Assembly (NCBI RefSeq): GCF_000772945.1
Contig: NZ_JPVN01000010.1
Location: 1 to 64,000 of the forward strand
Source: Ureibacillus manganicus DSM 26584
GTDB lineage: Bacteria > Bacillota > Bacilli > Bacillales_A > Planococcaceae
DNA: 64,000 bases
Direction of reading: 5' to 3'
Positions 20,522-30,510 of the stretch are shown in pieces. The first letter of the stretch is position 1, and every line of letters starts with the position of its first letter. The position numbers were made by a program, and so were the translations under genes. The notes beneath the pieces are model-generated. The model saw nothing but the letters and a program-made list of their open reading frames with translations, did not search any database and was not told the DNA's origin.

Positions 20522-20571
20522 AAAAGAAGTTGCGATTTTGTCTTATTGGCAATTCGCATCTTCTTTTTTTG
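20521..20571 (+). terminator. Terminator downstream of niaR, probably bidirectional
   Basis: A long stem pairs an A6GAAG arm (20521-20536) with a CTTCT6 arm (20555-20570), with one T-T mismatch. The flanking runs serve niaR on plus and pheA on minus. Confidence 0.8.
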
Positions 20572-20583
20572 TCATTAACTCTA

Positions 20584-21459
20584 TTAAGTTTCAGGTGTAT
20601 TGTAAGTATAGTAAGTTCCAAGAGATTTTACTGTAACGCCGATTGACTTTAATTCTTCAAAAGCTCCTCGCATCATTACATGATTTTCATCTGCCAATAC
20701 GTCAGCTATAAAGAAATATTGACCTAAACCAGTCTTTAAAGGTCTTGATTCAATTTTACTTAAATTAAGCTTTCTCCATGCAAAGACAGATAAAACTTGA
20801 TGTAATGTTCCAGATTCATCTGATGGTAGGGTAAGCATTAAAGTTGTTTTTGGTTCCCCGATTGATTGTTCTATTGGTAAACGTGAATTTTGTTTTGATA
20901 AAACAAAAAAGCGAGTATGATTAAAATGAAAGTCATGAATATTTTTTTCTACTATCTCTAAATTGTATTTTTCTGCAGAAGAAGAATTTCCTATAGCAGC
21001 TATACAACGATCTGGGTTCTCAGCAACAAATTTAGCAGCTGCAGACGTTGAAGAACTTTGAATTAGTGGAACACCACTAAAGCGATAAGATAAATATTTA
21101 TGGCATTGGGCTAATGCATGCGAGTGCGAATGTATTTCTTCTACGTTATGCCAGTTCGCAAGTTGCACTCTATTTACCATCAAATGCTGCTGGATTTTTT
21201 CTAATATTTCCCCTACAACAAATAAATCTACCTCATGGTACAAATAGTCTATCGTCAAGGGCACTATCCCCTCTAAAGCGTTTTCCAGTGGAACAACGGC
21301 ATACTTTACCTTTCCTTCAACAACTGCATCAATGCATTCAGGGATTGTTGTCATCGGTATATGTTGTTCTTGTGGAAATAACGACTCTGCCGCTATATAT
21401 GTAAATGAAGCTTCTGGACCTAAATAAGCAATTTTTTGCTGCGAATACTCATGTATCAC
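20584..21459 (-). CDS. pheA: Prephenate dehydratase
   Basis: A 291-residue monofunctional enzyme that converts prephenate to phenylpyruvate in phenylalanine synthesis. The catalytic domain opens with AYLGPEASFT and contains the FNHTRFFVL motif (Thr-Arg-Phe). A C-terminal ACT domain with KIESRPLKTG binds phenylalanine for feedback control. The start is GTG at 21459 with a G-rich ribosome site (GGGGG) seven bases upstream. It lies 31 bp after pheB. Confidence 0.95.
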   Translation of the reverse strand: MIHEYSQQKIAYLGPEASFTYIAAESLFPQEQHIPMTTIPECIDAVVEGKVKYAVVPLENALEGIVPLTIDYLYHEVDLFVVGEILEKIQQHLMVNRVQLANWHNVEEIHSHSHALAQCHKYLSYRFSGVPLIQSSSTSAAAKFVAENPDRCIAAIGNSSSAEKYNLEIVEKNIHDFHFNHTRFFVLSKQNSRLPIEQSIGEPKTTLMLTLPSDESGTLHQVLSVFAWRKLNLSKIESRPLKTGLGQYFFIADVLADENHVMMRGAFEELKSIGVTVKSLGTYYTYNTPET

Positions 21460-21490
21460 TCCTATGCCCCCAATCTATTTCTCTTTTACT

Positions 21491-21946
21491 TTATAACGCT
21501 CCTGAACTGATTACTTCAGCTGATTCCACAAATTCTAACTTTTTCATTTTTTCTATCAATTCATTTAAATCAATGTCCATGCTTGTAACATCTAAAGAAA
21601 GTGTCACATTTGCTCGCCCTTGAATGGGAATTGTTTGATGTATTGTCAAAACATTGCAATGAGCATTTGTAATAATCCCTAGTAAGTTGGCAAGGGTACC
21701 TTTTTGATCTTGCAATTGAATACTAACTGTTAAAATACGTTCTTTTACTATAGAGTGAAAAGGGAAAACTGCATCCCGATACTTATAAAAAGCACTCCTT
21801 GATAAATCGACTTTTTTTACCGCATCCCAAATAGAAGAGACCGAACCACTTTCCAGAAGGTGTTTTGCCTCTAATGTCTTTTGCATTGCGTCTGTTAGAA
21901 CATCTTCTCTAACTAGATAATAACGCTGATTGGCAATGTTTTTCAT
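21491..21946 (-). CDS. pheB: ACT domain-containing protein PheB (UPF0735)
   Basis: A 151-residue protein with an N-terminal region (YYLVREDVL, and SAFYKYRDAVFPF resembling an HTH-like segment) followed by a C-terminal ACT domain (LTVSIQLQDQKGTLANLLG). UPF0735 proteins are encoded with pheA across Bacillales. A regulatory role in aromatic amino acid metabolism is assumed, without a demonstrated mechanism. AGGGGGAT precedes the ATG. The order obg-pheB-pheA matches B. subtilis. Confidence 0.9.
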   Translation of the reverse strand: MKNIANQRYYLVREDVLTDAMQKTLEAKHLLESGSVSSIWDAVKKVDLSRSAFYKYRDAVFPFHSIVKERILTVSIQLQDQKGTLANLLGIITNAHCNVLTIHQTIPIQGRANVTLSLDVTSMDIDLNELIEKMKKLEFVESAEVISSGAL

Positions 21947-21984
21947 ACATATCCCCCTAAAAACATTTGCTAATTAAATAAATG

Positions 21985-22012
21985 TGAGGCCAAATAATAG
22001 TATTTGACCTCA
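21985..22012 (-). terminator. Terminator downstream of obg
   Basis: A 12-bp stem with a 4-nt loop; one pair is G-U on the minus-strand RNA and A-C on the plus strand, which suggests it works for obg. The tail is only moderately T-rich. Confidence 0.55.
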
Positions 22013-22042
22013 TATTCATTAAAACGGCATAGATCTTAATAG

Positions 22043-23332
22043 TTAATCTACAAATTCAAATTCAAATTCTAATAAGCGAACGATATCCCCATCTTTTGCG
22101 CCTCTTTCACGTAAAGCGTCGTCAACCCCCATTGCACGCAGCTGTCTTGCAAATCGACGTACACCATCTTCACGGCTGAAATCAGTCATTTTAAATAGAC
22201 GTTCGATTGAATAGCCAGTTATTACGAAAGCACCGTCATCATCACGAGTAATATCGAACTCTTCACCTTTTTTCTCATGTTTATAAAGTACAGTCGCATT
22301 ACTTTCTTCTTCCTCAATTTCATGCAATGTAAACTCAGGTGTTACTTCTAATAAGTCAGCGATTTCATATAAAAGAGGTTTTAACCCTTGTCGAGATACA
22401 GCTGAAATTGGATATACTTTTACCGATTCTCCAACTTTCTTTATAAATTCCTGCAGATTTTCTTCAGCTTCAGGTATATCCATTTTATTTGCAACAACGA
22501 TTTGAGGTCGTTCCGTTAAACGAAGATTATATTGTTTTAGTTCTTCATTAATTGTTACGTAATCTTCATAAGGGTCTCGACCTTCCATCCCACTCATATC
22601 GACTACATGGACAATAACACGTGTACGTTCAATATGACGAAGGAATTGCATACCTAAACCAATCCCTTGATGTGCTCCTTCAATTAATCCCGGTAAGTCT
22701 GCCATTGCAAAACTTCGACCATCTTCTGTTTCAACCATCCCTAAATTAGGTACAATTGTAGTAAAATGGTATGCACCTATTTTTGGTTTTGCTGCTGATA
22801 CAACAGATAATATCGTTGATTTACCAACGCTAGGGAAACCTACTAGACCAACATCTGCTAAAACTTTTAATTCTAATATAACATTTAATTCCTGACCTGG
22901 CTCACCTTTTTCTGCAAGCTCAGGTGCTGGATTTGCTGGAGTTGCAAAACGAGAATTCCCTCTTCCACCACGGCCTCCGCGCGCAATAATTGCACTTTGT
23001 CCATGCTCCACTAAATCAGCAATGACCGCGCCAGTTTCCTCATTGATTACAACAGTTCCAGGTGGCACTTTAATTACTGTATCCTCGGAATTTTTCCCAT
23101 GCATTCCTTTGCTCATACCGTGTTCTCCACGTTCTGCTTTAAAGTGTCGCTTGTATCTGAAATCCATTAATGTGCGTAACCCTTCTTCAACCTGGAACAC
23201 AATATCTCCACCATGGCCTCCATCACCACCGGCTGGTCCACCCATAGGAACATATTTTTCGCGGCGAAAGGCTACCATACCATCTCCTCCATCGCCACCT
23301 TTTACGTATATTTTCACGTGATCAACGAACAA
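22043..23332 (-). CDS. obg: Obg GTPase (CgtA)
   Basis: A 429-residue essential GTPase acting in 50S ribosome maturation and, in Bacillus, in the general stress and sporulation pathways. Domains in order: glycine-rich OBG fold (residues 1-158, KGGDGGDG and GGRGGRGN), G domain with [18 protein letters not shown] and ANKMD, and a C-terminal OCT domain. The start is TTG at 23332 with AGGAGTGA upstream. It lies 12 bp after spo0B, the classic spo0B-obg pair. Confidence 0.97.
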   Translation of the reverse strand: MFVDHVKIYVKGGDGGDGMVAFRREKYVPMGGPAGGDGGHGGDIVFQVEEGLRTLMDFRYKRHFKAERGEHGMSKGMHGKNSEDTVIKVPPGTVVINEETGAVIADLVEHGQSAIIARGGRGGRGNSRFATPANPAPELAEKGEPGQELNVILELKVLADVGLVGFPSVGKSTILSVVSAAKPKIGAYHFTTIVPNLGMVETEDGRSFAMADLPGLIEGAHQGIGLGMQFLRHIERTRVIVHVVDMSGMEGRDPYEDYVTINEELKQYNLRLTERPQIVVANKMDIPEAEENLQEFIKKVGESVKVYPISAVSRQGLKPLLYEIADLLEVTPEFTLHEIEEEESNATVLYKHEKKGEEFDITRDDDGAFVITGYSIERLFKMTDFSREDGVRRFARQLRAMGVDDALRERGAKDGDIVRLLEFEFEFVD

Positions 23333-23344
23333 TTGATTTCACTC

Positions 23345-23866
23345 CTATTCTGAAGTTAACTCATACTTCCAAGATTGTTGTGTCTTTTCATATGTCTTAA
23401 CTTTTAGTTTTTTCAATTCAATTGGAAATGTCATATTAGATTCCCAATTTCCCTTAAGATGAAATTGTAGTTTAAATGTATCTTGCTTTACATGAACATC
23501 AATAGCTAATTGACTTTCAACAAAAGGATCTAGACTATCATACACATGTTGAATTGCTTTTTCTAAGTATTCTACAATTTCATTGTCATTTTGCAGATTA
23601 TTTGTATCTTCTATAGAGCTATTTAATGTAAAGTAAATCGCTGGAAATCGAAAGGAGAATGTATATAGCCATTCTACTGTTTTTGGTAACGTTAGTTTAT
23701 TTAGAGTTGAAAATGATTTGTATGCCTCCGAGATTTCTTTAATCATTATTTTCGTTTCTTCAACCCTACCCAATTCTAAATTCATATGGATGAGCTGCAG
23801 ATGATTAAAAAAATCATGATTTGCATATCGTAGTGATTCTACAATTGTAAGTGCTTTGTTTTTCAT
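23345..23866 (-). CDS. spo0B: Sporulation initiation phosphotransferase Spo0B
   Basis: A 173-residue phosphorelay protein that passes phosphate from Spo0F to Spo0A. The four-helix-bundle segment LRYANHDFFNHLQLI carries the likely phosphoacceptor His17, matching the Spo0B active-site context. The rest, a degenerate kinase-like alpha/beta domain, is poorly conserved, as usual. It is slightly shorter than the B. subtilis protein (about 190 residues). It lies between rpmA and obg, as in B. subtilis. Confidence 0.88.
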   Translation of the reverse strand: MKNKALTIVESLRYANHDFFNHLQLIHMNLELGRVEETKIMIKEISEAYKSFSTLNKLTLPKTVEWLYTFSFRFPAIYFTLNSSIEDTNNLQNDNEIVEYLEKAIQHVYDSLDPFVESQLAIDVHVKQDTFKLQFHLKGNWESNMTFPIELKKLKVKTYEKTQQSWKYELTSE

Positions 23867-23996
23867 AATTCTCTCCCAAAATGTGATGTGGCATTATAGG
23901 AACCAGTATTAAAATGAACTATTTTCTAGTATACCAATTTTATCTATTTTTTTCTTGTCCACATACTTTTTAGAAGTTAAATTATACTTTTAGAAA

Positions 23997-24023
23997 AAAA
24001 GGACTGCGCTATGCAGTCCTTTT
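23997..24023 (-). terminator. Second of two tandem terminators after rpmA
   Basis: The stem AAGGACTGC/GCAGTCCTT has a 5-nt loop and a T7 tail on the minus strand. It shares its stem sequence with the hairpin at 24047-24069. Confidence 0.8.
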
Positions 24024-24046
24024 CATTCAAGATTATTGCAATATAA

Positions 24047-24069
24047 AAGGACTGCAGACTGCAGTCCTT
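24047..24069 (-). terminator. First of two tandem terminators after rpmA
   Basis: A near-perfect palindrome with 11-bp arms (AAGGACTGCAG/CTGCAGTCCTT) and a TTTTAT tail. It lies eight bases past the rpmA stop and repeats the stem of the next terminator. Confidence 0.8.
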
Positions 24070-24076
24070 ATTATTA

Positions 24077-24729
<653 letters not shown>

Positions 24730-24743
24730 CTCATCACCTCTAA

Positions 24744-25052
24744 TTAAGCGTTGATTGATTCAACAACTAATTTAGTGTAAGGTTGACGATGACCTTGTTT
24801 ACGACGGTAGTTTTTCTTCGCTTTGTATTTGAATACAGTGATTTTTTTAGCGCGACCTTCTTTAACAACTTTCGCTGTAACAGTTGCACCTTCAACAGTT
24901 GGAGCTCCAACTTTTACTGTTTCGCCACCTACGAATAAAACTTTATCAAAAGTTACTACTTCGTCAGCTTCAACACCTAGTTTTTCAACATAGATTTCTT
25001 GTCCAGCTTCTACTTTGATTTGTTTACCACCAGTTTCGATAATTGCGTACAT
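24744..25052 (-). CDS. rplU: 50S ribosomal protein L21
   Basis: A 102-residue L21 that binds 23S rRNA. The full sequence is typical, from [17 protein letters not shown] to the basic [16 protein letters not shown] tail. It is first in the rplU-prp-rpmA operon and is preceded by an L21 leader that probably lets L21 limit its own synthesis. Confidence 0.98.
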   Translation of the reverse strand: MYAIIETGGKQIKVEAGQEIYVEKLGVEADEVVTFDKVLFVGGETVKVGAPTVEGATVTAKVVKEGRAKKITVFKYKAKKNYRRKQGHRQPYTKLVVESINA

Positions 25053-25059
25053 TTAACTG

Positions 25060-25160
25060 CACCTCCTCTTAGACTCAGACTCGCCTGCTTTGAAAGGTGA
25101 TCATTAAGATGCTTAAACCTTCCCAGAGCGGTTGTAGCACGGGTGCTACAAACAATAACA
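25060..25160 (-). ncRNA. Ribosomal protein L21 leader
   Basis: The 5' UTR of rplU contains a strong stem-loop (TTGTAGCAC/GTGCTACAA arms at 25132-25151), followed by a conserved-looking GGGAAGG...CTTAATGATCACC stretch, the layout of the Bacillota L21 leader family. Such leaders are thought to bind L21 or a partner for feedback. The 3' limit is approximate. Confidence 0.7.
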
Positions 25161-25165
25161 TTAAA

Positions 25166-25194
25166 ATACTAACACAGCACGTATTTTAAGTCAA
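25166..25194 (-). promoter_or_regulatory. Sigma-A promoter of rplU
   Basis: TTGACT (25189-25194), a 17-bp spacer, and TAGTAT (25166-25171) on the minus strand lie just before the L21 leader. The -35 box overlaps the last codons of spoIVFB. Confidence 0.75.
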
Positions 25195-25824
25195 TCTTTT
25201 CATTACATGTTTTTCAAATGCTAATCGGTATTTTCGAAATCTCCACTCTTGAACAATTTTTATTAGTAAAAACAAACTTAAAACAAAGATAAAAAGTGAA
25301 TTAGGTAAAAGTATAAAAGAAATAAGGGCAACTAAAAAGATTAATATTAATGAAATCAAAAGGAATAGTTCATAATTTTTTGATTTTGGGCTAAACATTA
25401 GTATAAGAGATAGCACAATTCTACCTCCATCTAATGGCCAAATTGGTACTAAGTTAACAATTAATAAGATTAATTGGATCTTTAAGAATGGATCTGCGAA
25501 TAATGGATCCATCCATGGTGTAATCATTATACAAAAACAAGTTGCTATGGGACCTCCAATAGCAATTATCAACTGTTTTTTTGAATTTAGTGAACTTCCA
25601 CTAGCTAGTTCTATCTCTCCACCATAAGGCATAATAACACATCTCTTAACCTTAACTCGAACAAGCCAAGCTGCAAACAAATGCCCAAGTTCATGAACAA
25701 TTAATGACGTTAAAATCATCGCATAATACGCTACATCACCATATAAGACCATACCAAATAGTAAAGGTAAAAATAATGGATGAATGACCATTTGAGTCAC
25801 GTTTGTACGAACTCTCTCATCCAC
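25186..25824 (-). CDS. spoIVFB: Stage IV sporulation protein FB, site-2 protease
   Basis: A 212-residue intramembrane metalloprotease that releases sigma-K from pro-sigma-K in the mother cell. The zinc site HELGH lies at residues 44-48, with the third ligand in WPLDGGR; about six membrane helices are seen. It ends soon after the last helix. The B. subtilis protein (288 residues) continues into a CBS domain that senses ATP, and that domain is absent here. The start is GTG at 25824 or, with a four-base overlap of the spoIVFA stop, GTG at 25800; neither has a strong ribosome site. Confidence 0.9.
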   Translation of the reverse strand: MDERVRTNVTQMVIHPLFLPLLFGMVLYGDVAYYAMILTSLIVHELGHLFAAWLVRVKVKRCVIMPYGGEIELASGSSLNSKKQLIIAIGGPIATCFCIMITPWMDPLFADPFLKIQLILLIVNLVPIWPLDGGRIVLSLILMFSPKSKNYELFLLISLILIFLVALISFILLPNSLFIFVLSLFLLIKIVQEWRFRKYRLAFEKHVMKRLT

Positions 25825-26369
25825 TTAATCGTTTCTTCTAAATTCAACCGTTTACCATTTGTTTCAATTTGAATATATAAGTCCCCTGGTTCCTCTTTAT
25901 TTGCGATGGTCTGTCCTTTTCCGATAGATGTATATGGTAGTATTGTAAAAGCATCAACGTATCCGTAAGTTACCGTTGTGTTATTTTCATAAAATACAGA
26001 AATCGTTTTTCCGGTATAAGTATTATGTCCAGTGTAAACTACTAGACCGTTTTCAATTGCGATAATCGGAAGTGTTTTTTCAAATGTCAATAAATATCCA
26101 TTATTATATGGTTTTACTGCAATGAAAGAAAGCAGTTCATTGTTAACCGCTTCTGAAGATACTGCAATCGTTGGATCATCTTCAGTCACAAATACTTCCC
26201 TCAAAACATTCCGCATTAAATTTAGATCTTCTGAGCTATAAACTACACTTTTAATATTTAAATTAAAATGTCCTTTTCCCTGTAAGTCATTTACTACAAG
26301 GACTGTTATGCAGAGAATACCTGCAGCAATCCACTTCCATTTTTTAAACACCCTATCATCCATTCCCAT
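25797..26369 (-). CDS. spoIVFA: Stage IV sporulation protein FA
   Basis: A 190-residue membrane protein that holds SpoIVFB inactive, together with BofA, until a forespore signal arrives. It has one N-terminal helix (about residues 13-28) and a C-terminal LytM/M23-like domain (NGLVVYTGHNTYTGKTISVF, DLYIQIETNGK) lacking an obvious HxH zinc site. It is shorter than B. subtilis SpoIVFA (264 residues). It overlaps spoIVFB. No bofC gene is seen near ruvA. Confidence 0.87.
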   Translation of the reverse strand: MGMDDRVFKKWKWIAAGILCITVLVVNDLQGKGHFNLNIKSVVYSSEDLNLMRNVLREVFVTEDDPTIAVSSEAVNNELLSFIAVKPYNNGYLLTFEKTLPIIAIENGLVVYTGHNTYTGKTISVFYENNTTVTYGYVDAFTILPYTSIGKGQTIANKEEPGDLYIQIETNGKRLNLEETIKWMREFVQT

Positions 26370-26519
26370 TTTTCATAGTATATGAACAATAGAAATATAT
26401 GATTCTACGAGAAATCAAAAAGATTATGTCATTATTATATATACATATCCAAAACAAATGTACATCTCACGTTTAACACATTAAATCTATTATTTTTCAC
26501 ATTAGAAAATAAAAAAATC

Positions 26520-26541
26520 CCTTAAGCTATAATACTTAAGG
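26520..26541 (-). terminator. Terminator downstream of minD
   Basis: The stem CCTTAAG/CTTAAGG has an 8-nt loop and a T7 tail on the minus strand. It ends the mre-min operon. Confidence 0.8.
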
Positions 26542-26557
26542 AATTTCATTTTAATTA

Positions 26558-27355
26558 TTATCTTGAAAAAAGAGATTTAATCTTTGCAAATACGCCTTTT
26601 TGATCATCATCAATTGACATTAATGGTACAGATTCACCTAGAATTCTTCGAGCTACATTTCGATAGCCTAAGGCAGCTTTGTTATTTGGATCCATAACAA
26701 TTGGTTCTCCCTTATTAGATGCACTGATTACATCGTCACTTTCTATTATTATTCCTAATAGATCAATAGATAAATGAGTTGTAATATCGTTAATGTCTAG
26801 GTTGTCTTCCTTATTCATAAGCTTTTTTCGAATACGATTAATGATTAAACGCGGTGGCTCAATATCTTCTTGTTCTAATAGACCAATGATTCGATCTGCG
26901 TCACGAACTGCAGATATTTCGGGAGTTGTTACTACAATCGCACGATCCGCACCAGCAACAGCATTTCGATATCCTTGTTCAATTCCAGCAGGACAATCTA
27001 TTAAAACATAATCATATTCACGTTTAAGTTCTTCTACAAGACTCTTCATTTGCTCTGGATTGACAGCATTTTTGTCTGTCGTTTGAGCAGCAGGTAATAA
27101 AAATAGTTTTTCATCAACACGTTTGTCTCGTACGATTGCTTGATGAACTTTACAACGGCCTTCGATAACATCTACTAAATCATAAATTATTCGATTTTCT
27201 AGACCTAATACAACATCAAGATTTCGTAAACCAATATCAGTATCAACTAAACATACTTTCTTACCTTGAAGAGCCAATGCAGTTCCAAGATTTGCAGTAG
27301 TTGTAGTTTTACCAACACCGCCTTTTCCTGAAGTAATTACTATAGCTTCACCCAC
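26558..27355 (-). CDS. minD: Septum site-determining ATPase MinD
   Basis: A 265-residue ParA/MinD-family ATPase that recruits MinC to the membrane to block polar septa. The deviant Walker A is TSGKGGVGKTT, Walker B is VLIDCPAGIEQG, and the C-terminal amphipathic membrane-targeting helix is KGVFAKIKSLFSR. The start is GTG at 27355 with GGAGG upstream. It follows minC by one base, within mreBCD-minCD. Confidence 0.97.
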   Translation of the reverse strand: MGEAIVITSGKGGVGKTTTTANLGTALALQGKKVCLVDTDIGLRNLDVVLGLENRIIYDLVDVIEGRCKVHQAIVRDKRVDEKLFLLPAAQTTDKNAVNPEQMKSLVEELKREYDYVLIDCPAGIEQGYRNAVAGADRAIVVTTPEISAVRDADRIIGLLEQEDIEPPRLIINRIRKKLMNKEDNLDINDITTHLSIDLLGIIIESDDVISASNKGEPIVMDPNNKAALGYRNVARRILGESVPLMSIDDDQKGVFAKIKSLFSR

Positions 27356-27356
27356 A

Positions 27357-28025
27357 TTAGCTTCCTCCTTGAATAGTATTTAAAGATGGACGTAAATTTT
27401 TTGCTTCTTGTAAACGTTCATATGCAATAACGCCATTTTGATCGATATATGCAATGATTTGATCAACATGTTGACTTATAAATGTTTTTTCGTTTGACAT
27501 GATATCAATTTGGTCAGCAATAAAGACATGTGTTGGTTCAAAATGAGATGCAACAATGATTGCATCCTTATTACCTTCAAATCCTGCATGTACTTGTCCC
27601 TTTAGTTTTCCAAGAACATAAATGCTTCCGCCCGCTTCAACTCGCCCATTTGGATTGACATCCCCTACAATCACGATATCTCCGGTTGCTTGAACTATTT
27701 GACCAGAGCGTACAATTCCTATATAGGTATCTCGCTTACTTGCAAGAACCATTTCATTACTCTCATTTACACTAATTACTTCACTAAACACACTAGATAC
27801 ATGCATATTACCAGATTTCTCTACAACTTGAACTAAATCATTTTTCTGTTCTTTAGTTAAAAAGCGAAATCCTAAATCAAGTTGTACATCAACTCTATTA
27901 TCAAGACCGCCTTCAGAAACTCTATTTTCAAGTTCTTCTAATAAATCCGCGTAGGCGCAACAGTCATCCAGTCGAAGTACCAATCCTTCTTTTGTCCCTT
28001 TAATATGGACAAGCTGTTTTTTCAT
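27357..28025 (-). CDS. minC: Septum site-determining protein MinC
   Basis: A 222-residue inhibitor of FtsZ assembly. It has an N-terminal FtsZ-acting domain (VHIKGTKEGLVLRLDD) and a C-terminal beta-helix domain (GDIVIVGDVNPNGRVEAGGS) that dimerises and binds MinD. I chose the ATG at 28025, which has GAGGTG nine bases upstream; an ATG at 28046, three bases after mreD, has no ribosome site. Confidence 0.95.
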   Translation of the reverse strand: MKKQLVHIKGTKEGLVLRLDDCCAYADLLEELENRVSEGGLDNRVDVQLDLGFRFLTKEQKNDLVQVVEKSGNMHVSSVFSEVISVNESNEMVLASKRDTYIGIVRSGQIVQATGDIVIVGDVNPNGRVEAGGSIYVLGKLKGQVHAGFEGNKDAIIVASHFEPTHVFIADQIDIMSNEKTFISQHVDQIIAYIDQNGVIAYERLQEAKNLRPSLNTIQGGS

Positions 28026-28048
28026 ATAAAGTGACACCTCACGCATGG

Positions 28049-28576
28049 TTAAGTATTTTCACGTGCACGTTGTAATACCCGTGCATTGATTAAGTACTTG
28101 AATACCCAGCCTAACATAACTAAAAATAGTAAATTAGCTACTATTGTCGGTACTAAGCGGGTCATCATAAAGACTGTAAATGTAATAGTTGTAAAATTAA
28201 TAAAATAGAAGAAATAGTAAAGAATGATTTCCATAATGGCCACTAATATTAAAGATAATAGTGTAGTAATCACCAAATGCTGATGTATAAACTTAACAGT
28301 AGAACCAGCTATTAAACAGATCAATGGGTACAAAACACTATATAGTCCAATAATATCAATGTAAAACACATCATACAATAGCCCAAAAATTAATCCATAT
28401 ACTACAGCTCGCCTACGATTGTAGTATATAGATACAAAAATTAAGTAAAGAATTAAAAATCTTGGAACTAAAAAAACTGTTTGCCCATTTAATTCAATTG
28501 GAGAAAATAGTGCAAATTCAGGTTCAAGTAAAAATAACAATATAGCTATAAATGGAATTAACAATCGAATAACCAT
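28049..28576 (-). CDS. mreD: Rod shape-determining protein MreD
   Basis: A 175-residue membrane protein with five to six hydrophobic helices that joins MreB and MreC in the elongasome. Sequence conservation in the family is low; the assignment rests on the helix pattern, length and its place between mreC and minC. Gaps on both sides are only two or three bases, so translation is probably coupled. Confidence 0.93.
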   Translation of the reverse strand: MVIRLLIPFIAILLFLLEPEFALFSPIELNGQTVFLVPRFLILYLIFVSIYYNRRRAVVYGLIFGLLYDVFYIDIIGLYSVLYPLICLIAGSTVKFIHQHLVITTLLSLILVAIMEIILYYFFYFINFTTITFTVFMMTRLVPTIVANLLFLVMLGWVFKYLINARVLQRARENT

Positions 28577-28578
28577 TA

Positions 28579-29478
28579 TTATTCACCTGTTCCTTGCGTT
28601 TGTTCAGTTGGCTCGTTTATTAGTTCCTCATGTTTATCGATTGTAATTATATTGCGTTTTGCAATGATCACATCTTGTAACATTGAAAAATCAGCGGCTG
28701 GTTTAATGTAGGCCATCTTTGTTAAGCCAAAATCATCCGTTGTAATTTCAGTTATTTCTCCAATTAAAATGCCTTTAGGGAATATCCCACCTAAACCAGA
28801 AGAAATAACAAGTTCCCCTTCTTTTACTTCAAAGCTTGAATCGATTCGCTTCATTATTAATTCATTACGTTCAACATCAAATCCTTCTATTAAACCGAAA
28901 ATCTCTTCATTTTCCCCTTGAATCACAGCAGATACTCGAAAATTAGGATTGTTCGTTTGGATTAACTCCACTTCTGATGTAAGTGGTGTTACTAAACTTA
29001 TTTTACCAATTAATCCTTGAGCTGTCATGACTGCCATATTCACTTGTACACCTTGGGTAGATCCCTTATCTAGTATAATTTTTTCTTCCCATTGGTCAGG
29101 ATTTCTTGCAATTACAGTAGCTTGAATCGGAACATATTCTCTTAAACTACTTTCTTTTTCAACAATGTCTCGTAAAGATTTATTTTCATTTTTCAACGTA
29201 TTTACTTCTGATTGCAATGCTGCAAAGTCTTCTAAACGCATTTTTAATCGTTTATTTTCTTCGTAAGTATTTAGTAAAGAATTAATATCGTTAAAAATTC
29301 CAGTTATGTAATTTGCTGGTTTAGCTACAAGACCTTGAACTAAACCAACAGTATCTTTAATGAATTGTTCGGGTAACGTTGCATTTTGACGGTCACGTAA
29401 CGAGAAGCTAATCAATGCCACAATGAAAATCATGCTAACAAGTAGCAATATTAATTTCTTGTTTGAAAAATGTGGCAT
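28579..29478 (-). CDS. mreC: Rod shape-determining protein MreC
   Basis: A 299-residue single-pass protein: a helix at about residues 8-26, a coiled coil near residues 65-105 (rich in E, K, N and L), and the extracytoplasmic beta-domain core (VIARNPDQWEEKIILDKGS, VSAVIQG). It links MreB to the wall synthesis enzymes outside the membrane. It follows mreB by 12 bp with AAGGAGG before its ATG. Confidence 0.96.
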   Translation of the reverse strand: MPHFSNKKLILLLVSMIFIVALISFSLRDRQNATLPEQFIKDTVGLVQGLVAKPANYITGIFNDINSLLNTYEENKRLKMRLEDFAALQSEVNTLKNENKSLRDIVEKESSLREYVPIQATVIARNPDQWEEKIILDKGSTQGVQVNMAVMTAQGLIGKISLVTPLTSEVELIQTNNPNFRVSAVIQGENEEIFGLIEGFDVERNELIMKRIDSSFEVKEGELVISSGLGGIFPKGILIGEITEITTDDFGLTKMAYIKPAADFSMLQDVIIAKRNIITIDKHEELINEPTEQTQGTGE

Positions 29479-29490
29479 TGTTATTCCTCC

Positions 29491-30510
29491 TTATTTTTTC
29501 AATTGTTGTGAGCGAACTAAATCAATATGATCTAACGCTTTACCAGTACCGATTGCGACACAATCTAGTGGGTTTTCTGCAATAAATACAGGCATTTTCG
29601 TTTCATCACTAATGACTTTGTCAAGATTTCTTAGTAACGCTCCACCACCAGTTAAAACAATCCCTCGTTCCATAACATCTGCAGATAGTTCTGGAGGAGT
29701 TTGTTCTAGAGTCTTTTTAACACCATCAATAATTGTAGCAATGGCTTCTTTTAATGATTCAGAAATTTCTTTTGAAGAAATTTCAATTGTTTTTGGTAAC
29801 CCTGTTACTAAGTCGCGTCCACGTATATCCATTTTTTCAACTTCTCCATCTACACGAGCAGTACCAATTTCAATTTTTATATTTTCAGCAGTACGTTCAC
29901 CAATCGTTAAATTATATGCCTTACGAATATAGCTAGTAATTGCATGGTCTAATGCATCTCCACCAATTCGAACAGAATCACTTGTAACGATACCACCTAG
30001 TGAAATAACAGCGACTTCTGTCGTACCACCACCGATATCAACTACCATTGACCCCGTTGGATCCCATACAGGTAAATTAGCGCCGATAGCAGCAGCAAAT
30101 GGTTCTTCAATCGTAAACGCTTCTTTTGCACCAGCTTGTCGACTAGCATCAATTACTGCACGTTGTTCTACTGATGTAATTCCGTATGGTACACAAATCA
30201 TAACATTCGGTTTTTTCCAATTAGCACCTGAATTTTTTAAAGCTTGTCTTAAATAATATTGAATCATTGCTGTTGTAATATCAAAATCTGCAATAACCCC
30301 ATCTTTCATAGGACGGATTGCAACGATTGAGCCTGGTGTACGACCAATCATATTTTTTGCGTCATTACCTACTGCGACAATATCACCAGTTTTTGTATTT
30401 TTAGCTACTACAGAAGGTTCGCGTAACACGATCCCCTTCCCCTTTATAAACACTAATGTATTAGCTGTGCCAAGATCGATCCCGACATCTTTATTTCCTA
30501 GTCCAAACAA
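29491..30510 (-). CDS. mreB: Cell shape-determining actin homologue MreB
   Basis: A 339-residue bacterial actin that organises lateral wall synthesis. The actin-fold phosphate loops are present ([26 protein letters not shown]) along with [13 protein letters not shown]. The start is TTG at 30510 with AAGGGAG eight bases upstream; the N-terminus [14 protein letters not shown] matches B. subtilis MreB. It is first in mreBCD-minCD. Confidence 0.98.
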   Translation of the reverse strand: MFGLGNKDVGIDLGTANTLVFIKGKGIVLREPSVVAKNTKTGDIVAVGNDAKNMIGRTPGSIVAIRPMKDGVIADFDITTAMIQYYLRQALKNSGANWKKPNVMICVPYGITSVEQRAVIDASRQAGAKEAFTIEEPFAAAIGANLPVWDPTGSMVVDIGGGTTEVAVISLGGIVTSDSVRIGGDALDHAITSYIRKAYNLTIGERTAENIKIEIGTARVDGEVEKMDIRGRDLVTGLPKTIEISSKEISESLKEAIATIIDGVKKTLEQTPPELSADVMERGIVLTGGGALLRNLDKVISDETKMPVFIAENPLDCVAIGTGKALDHIDLVRSQQLKK

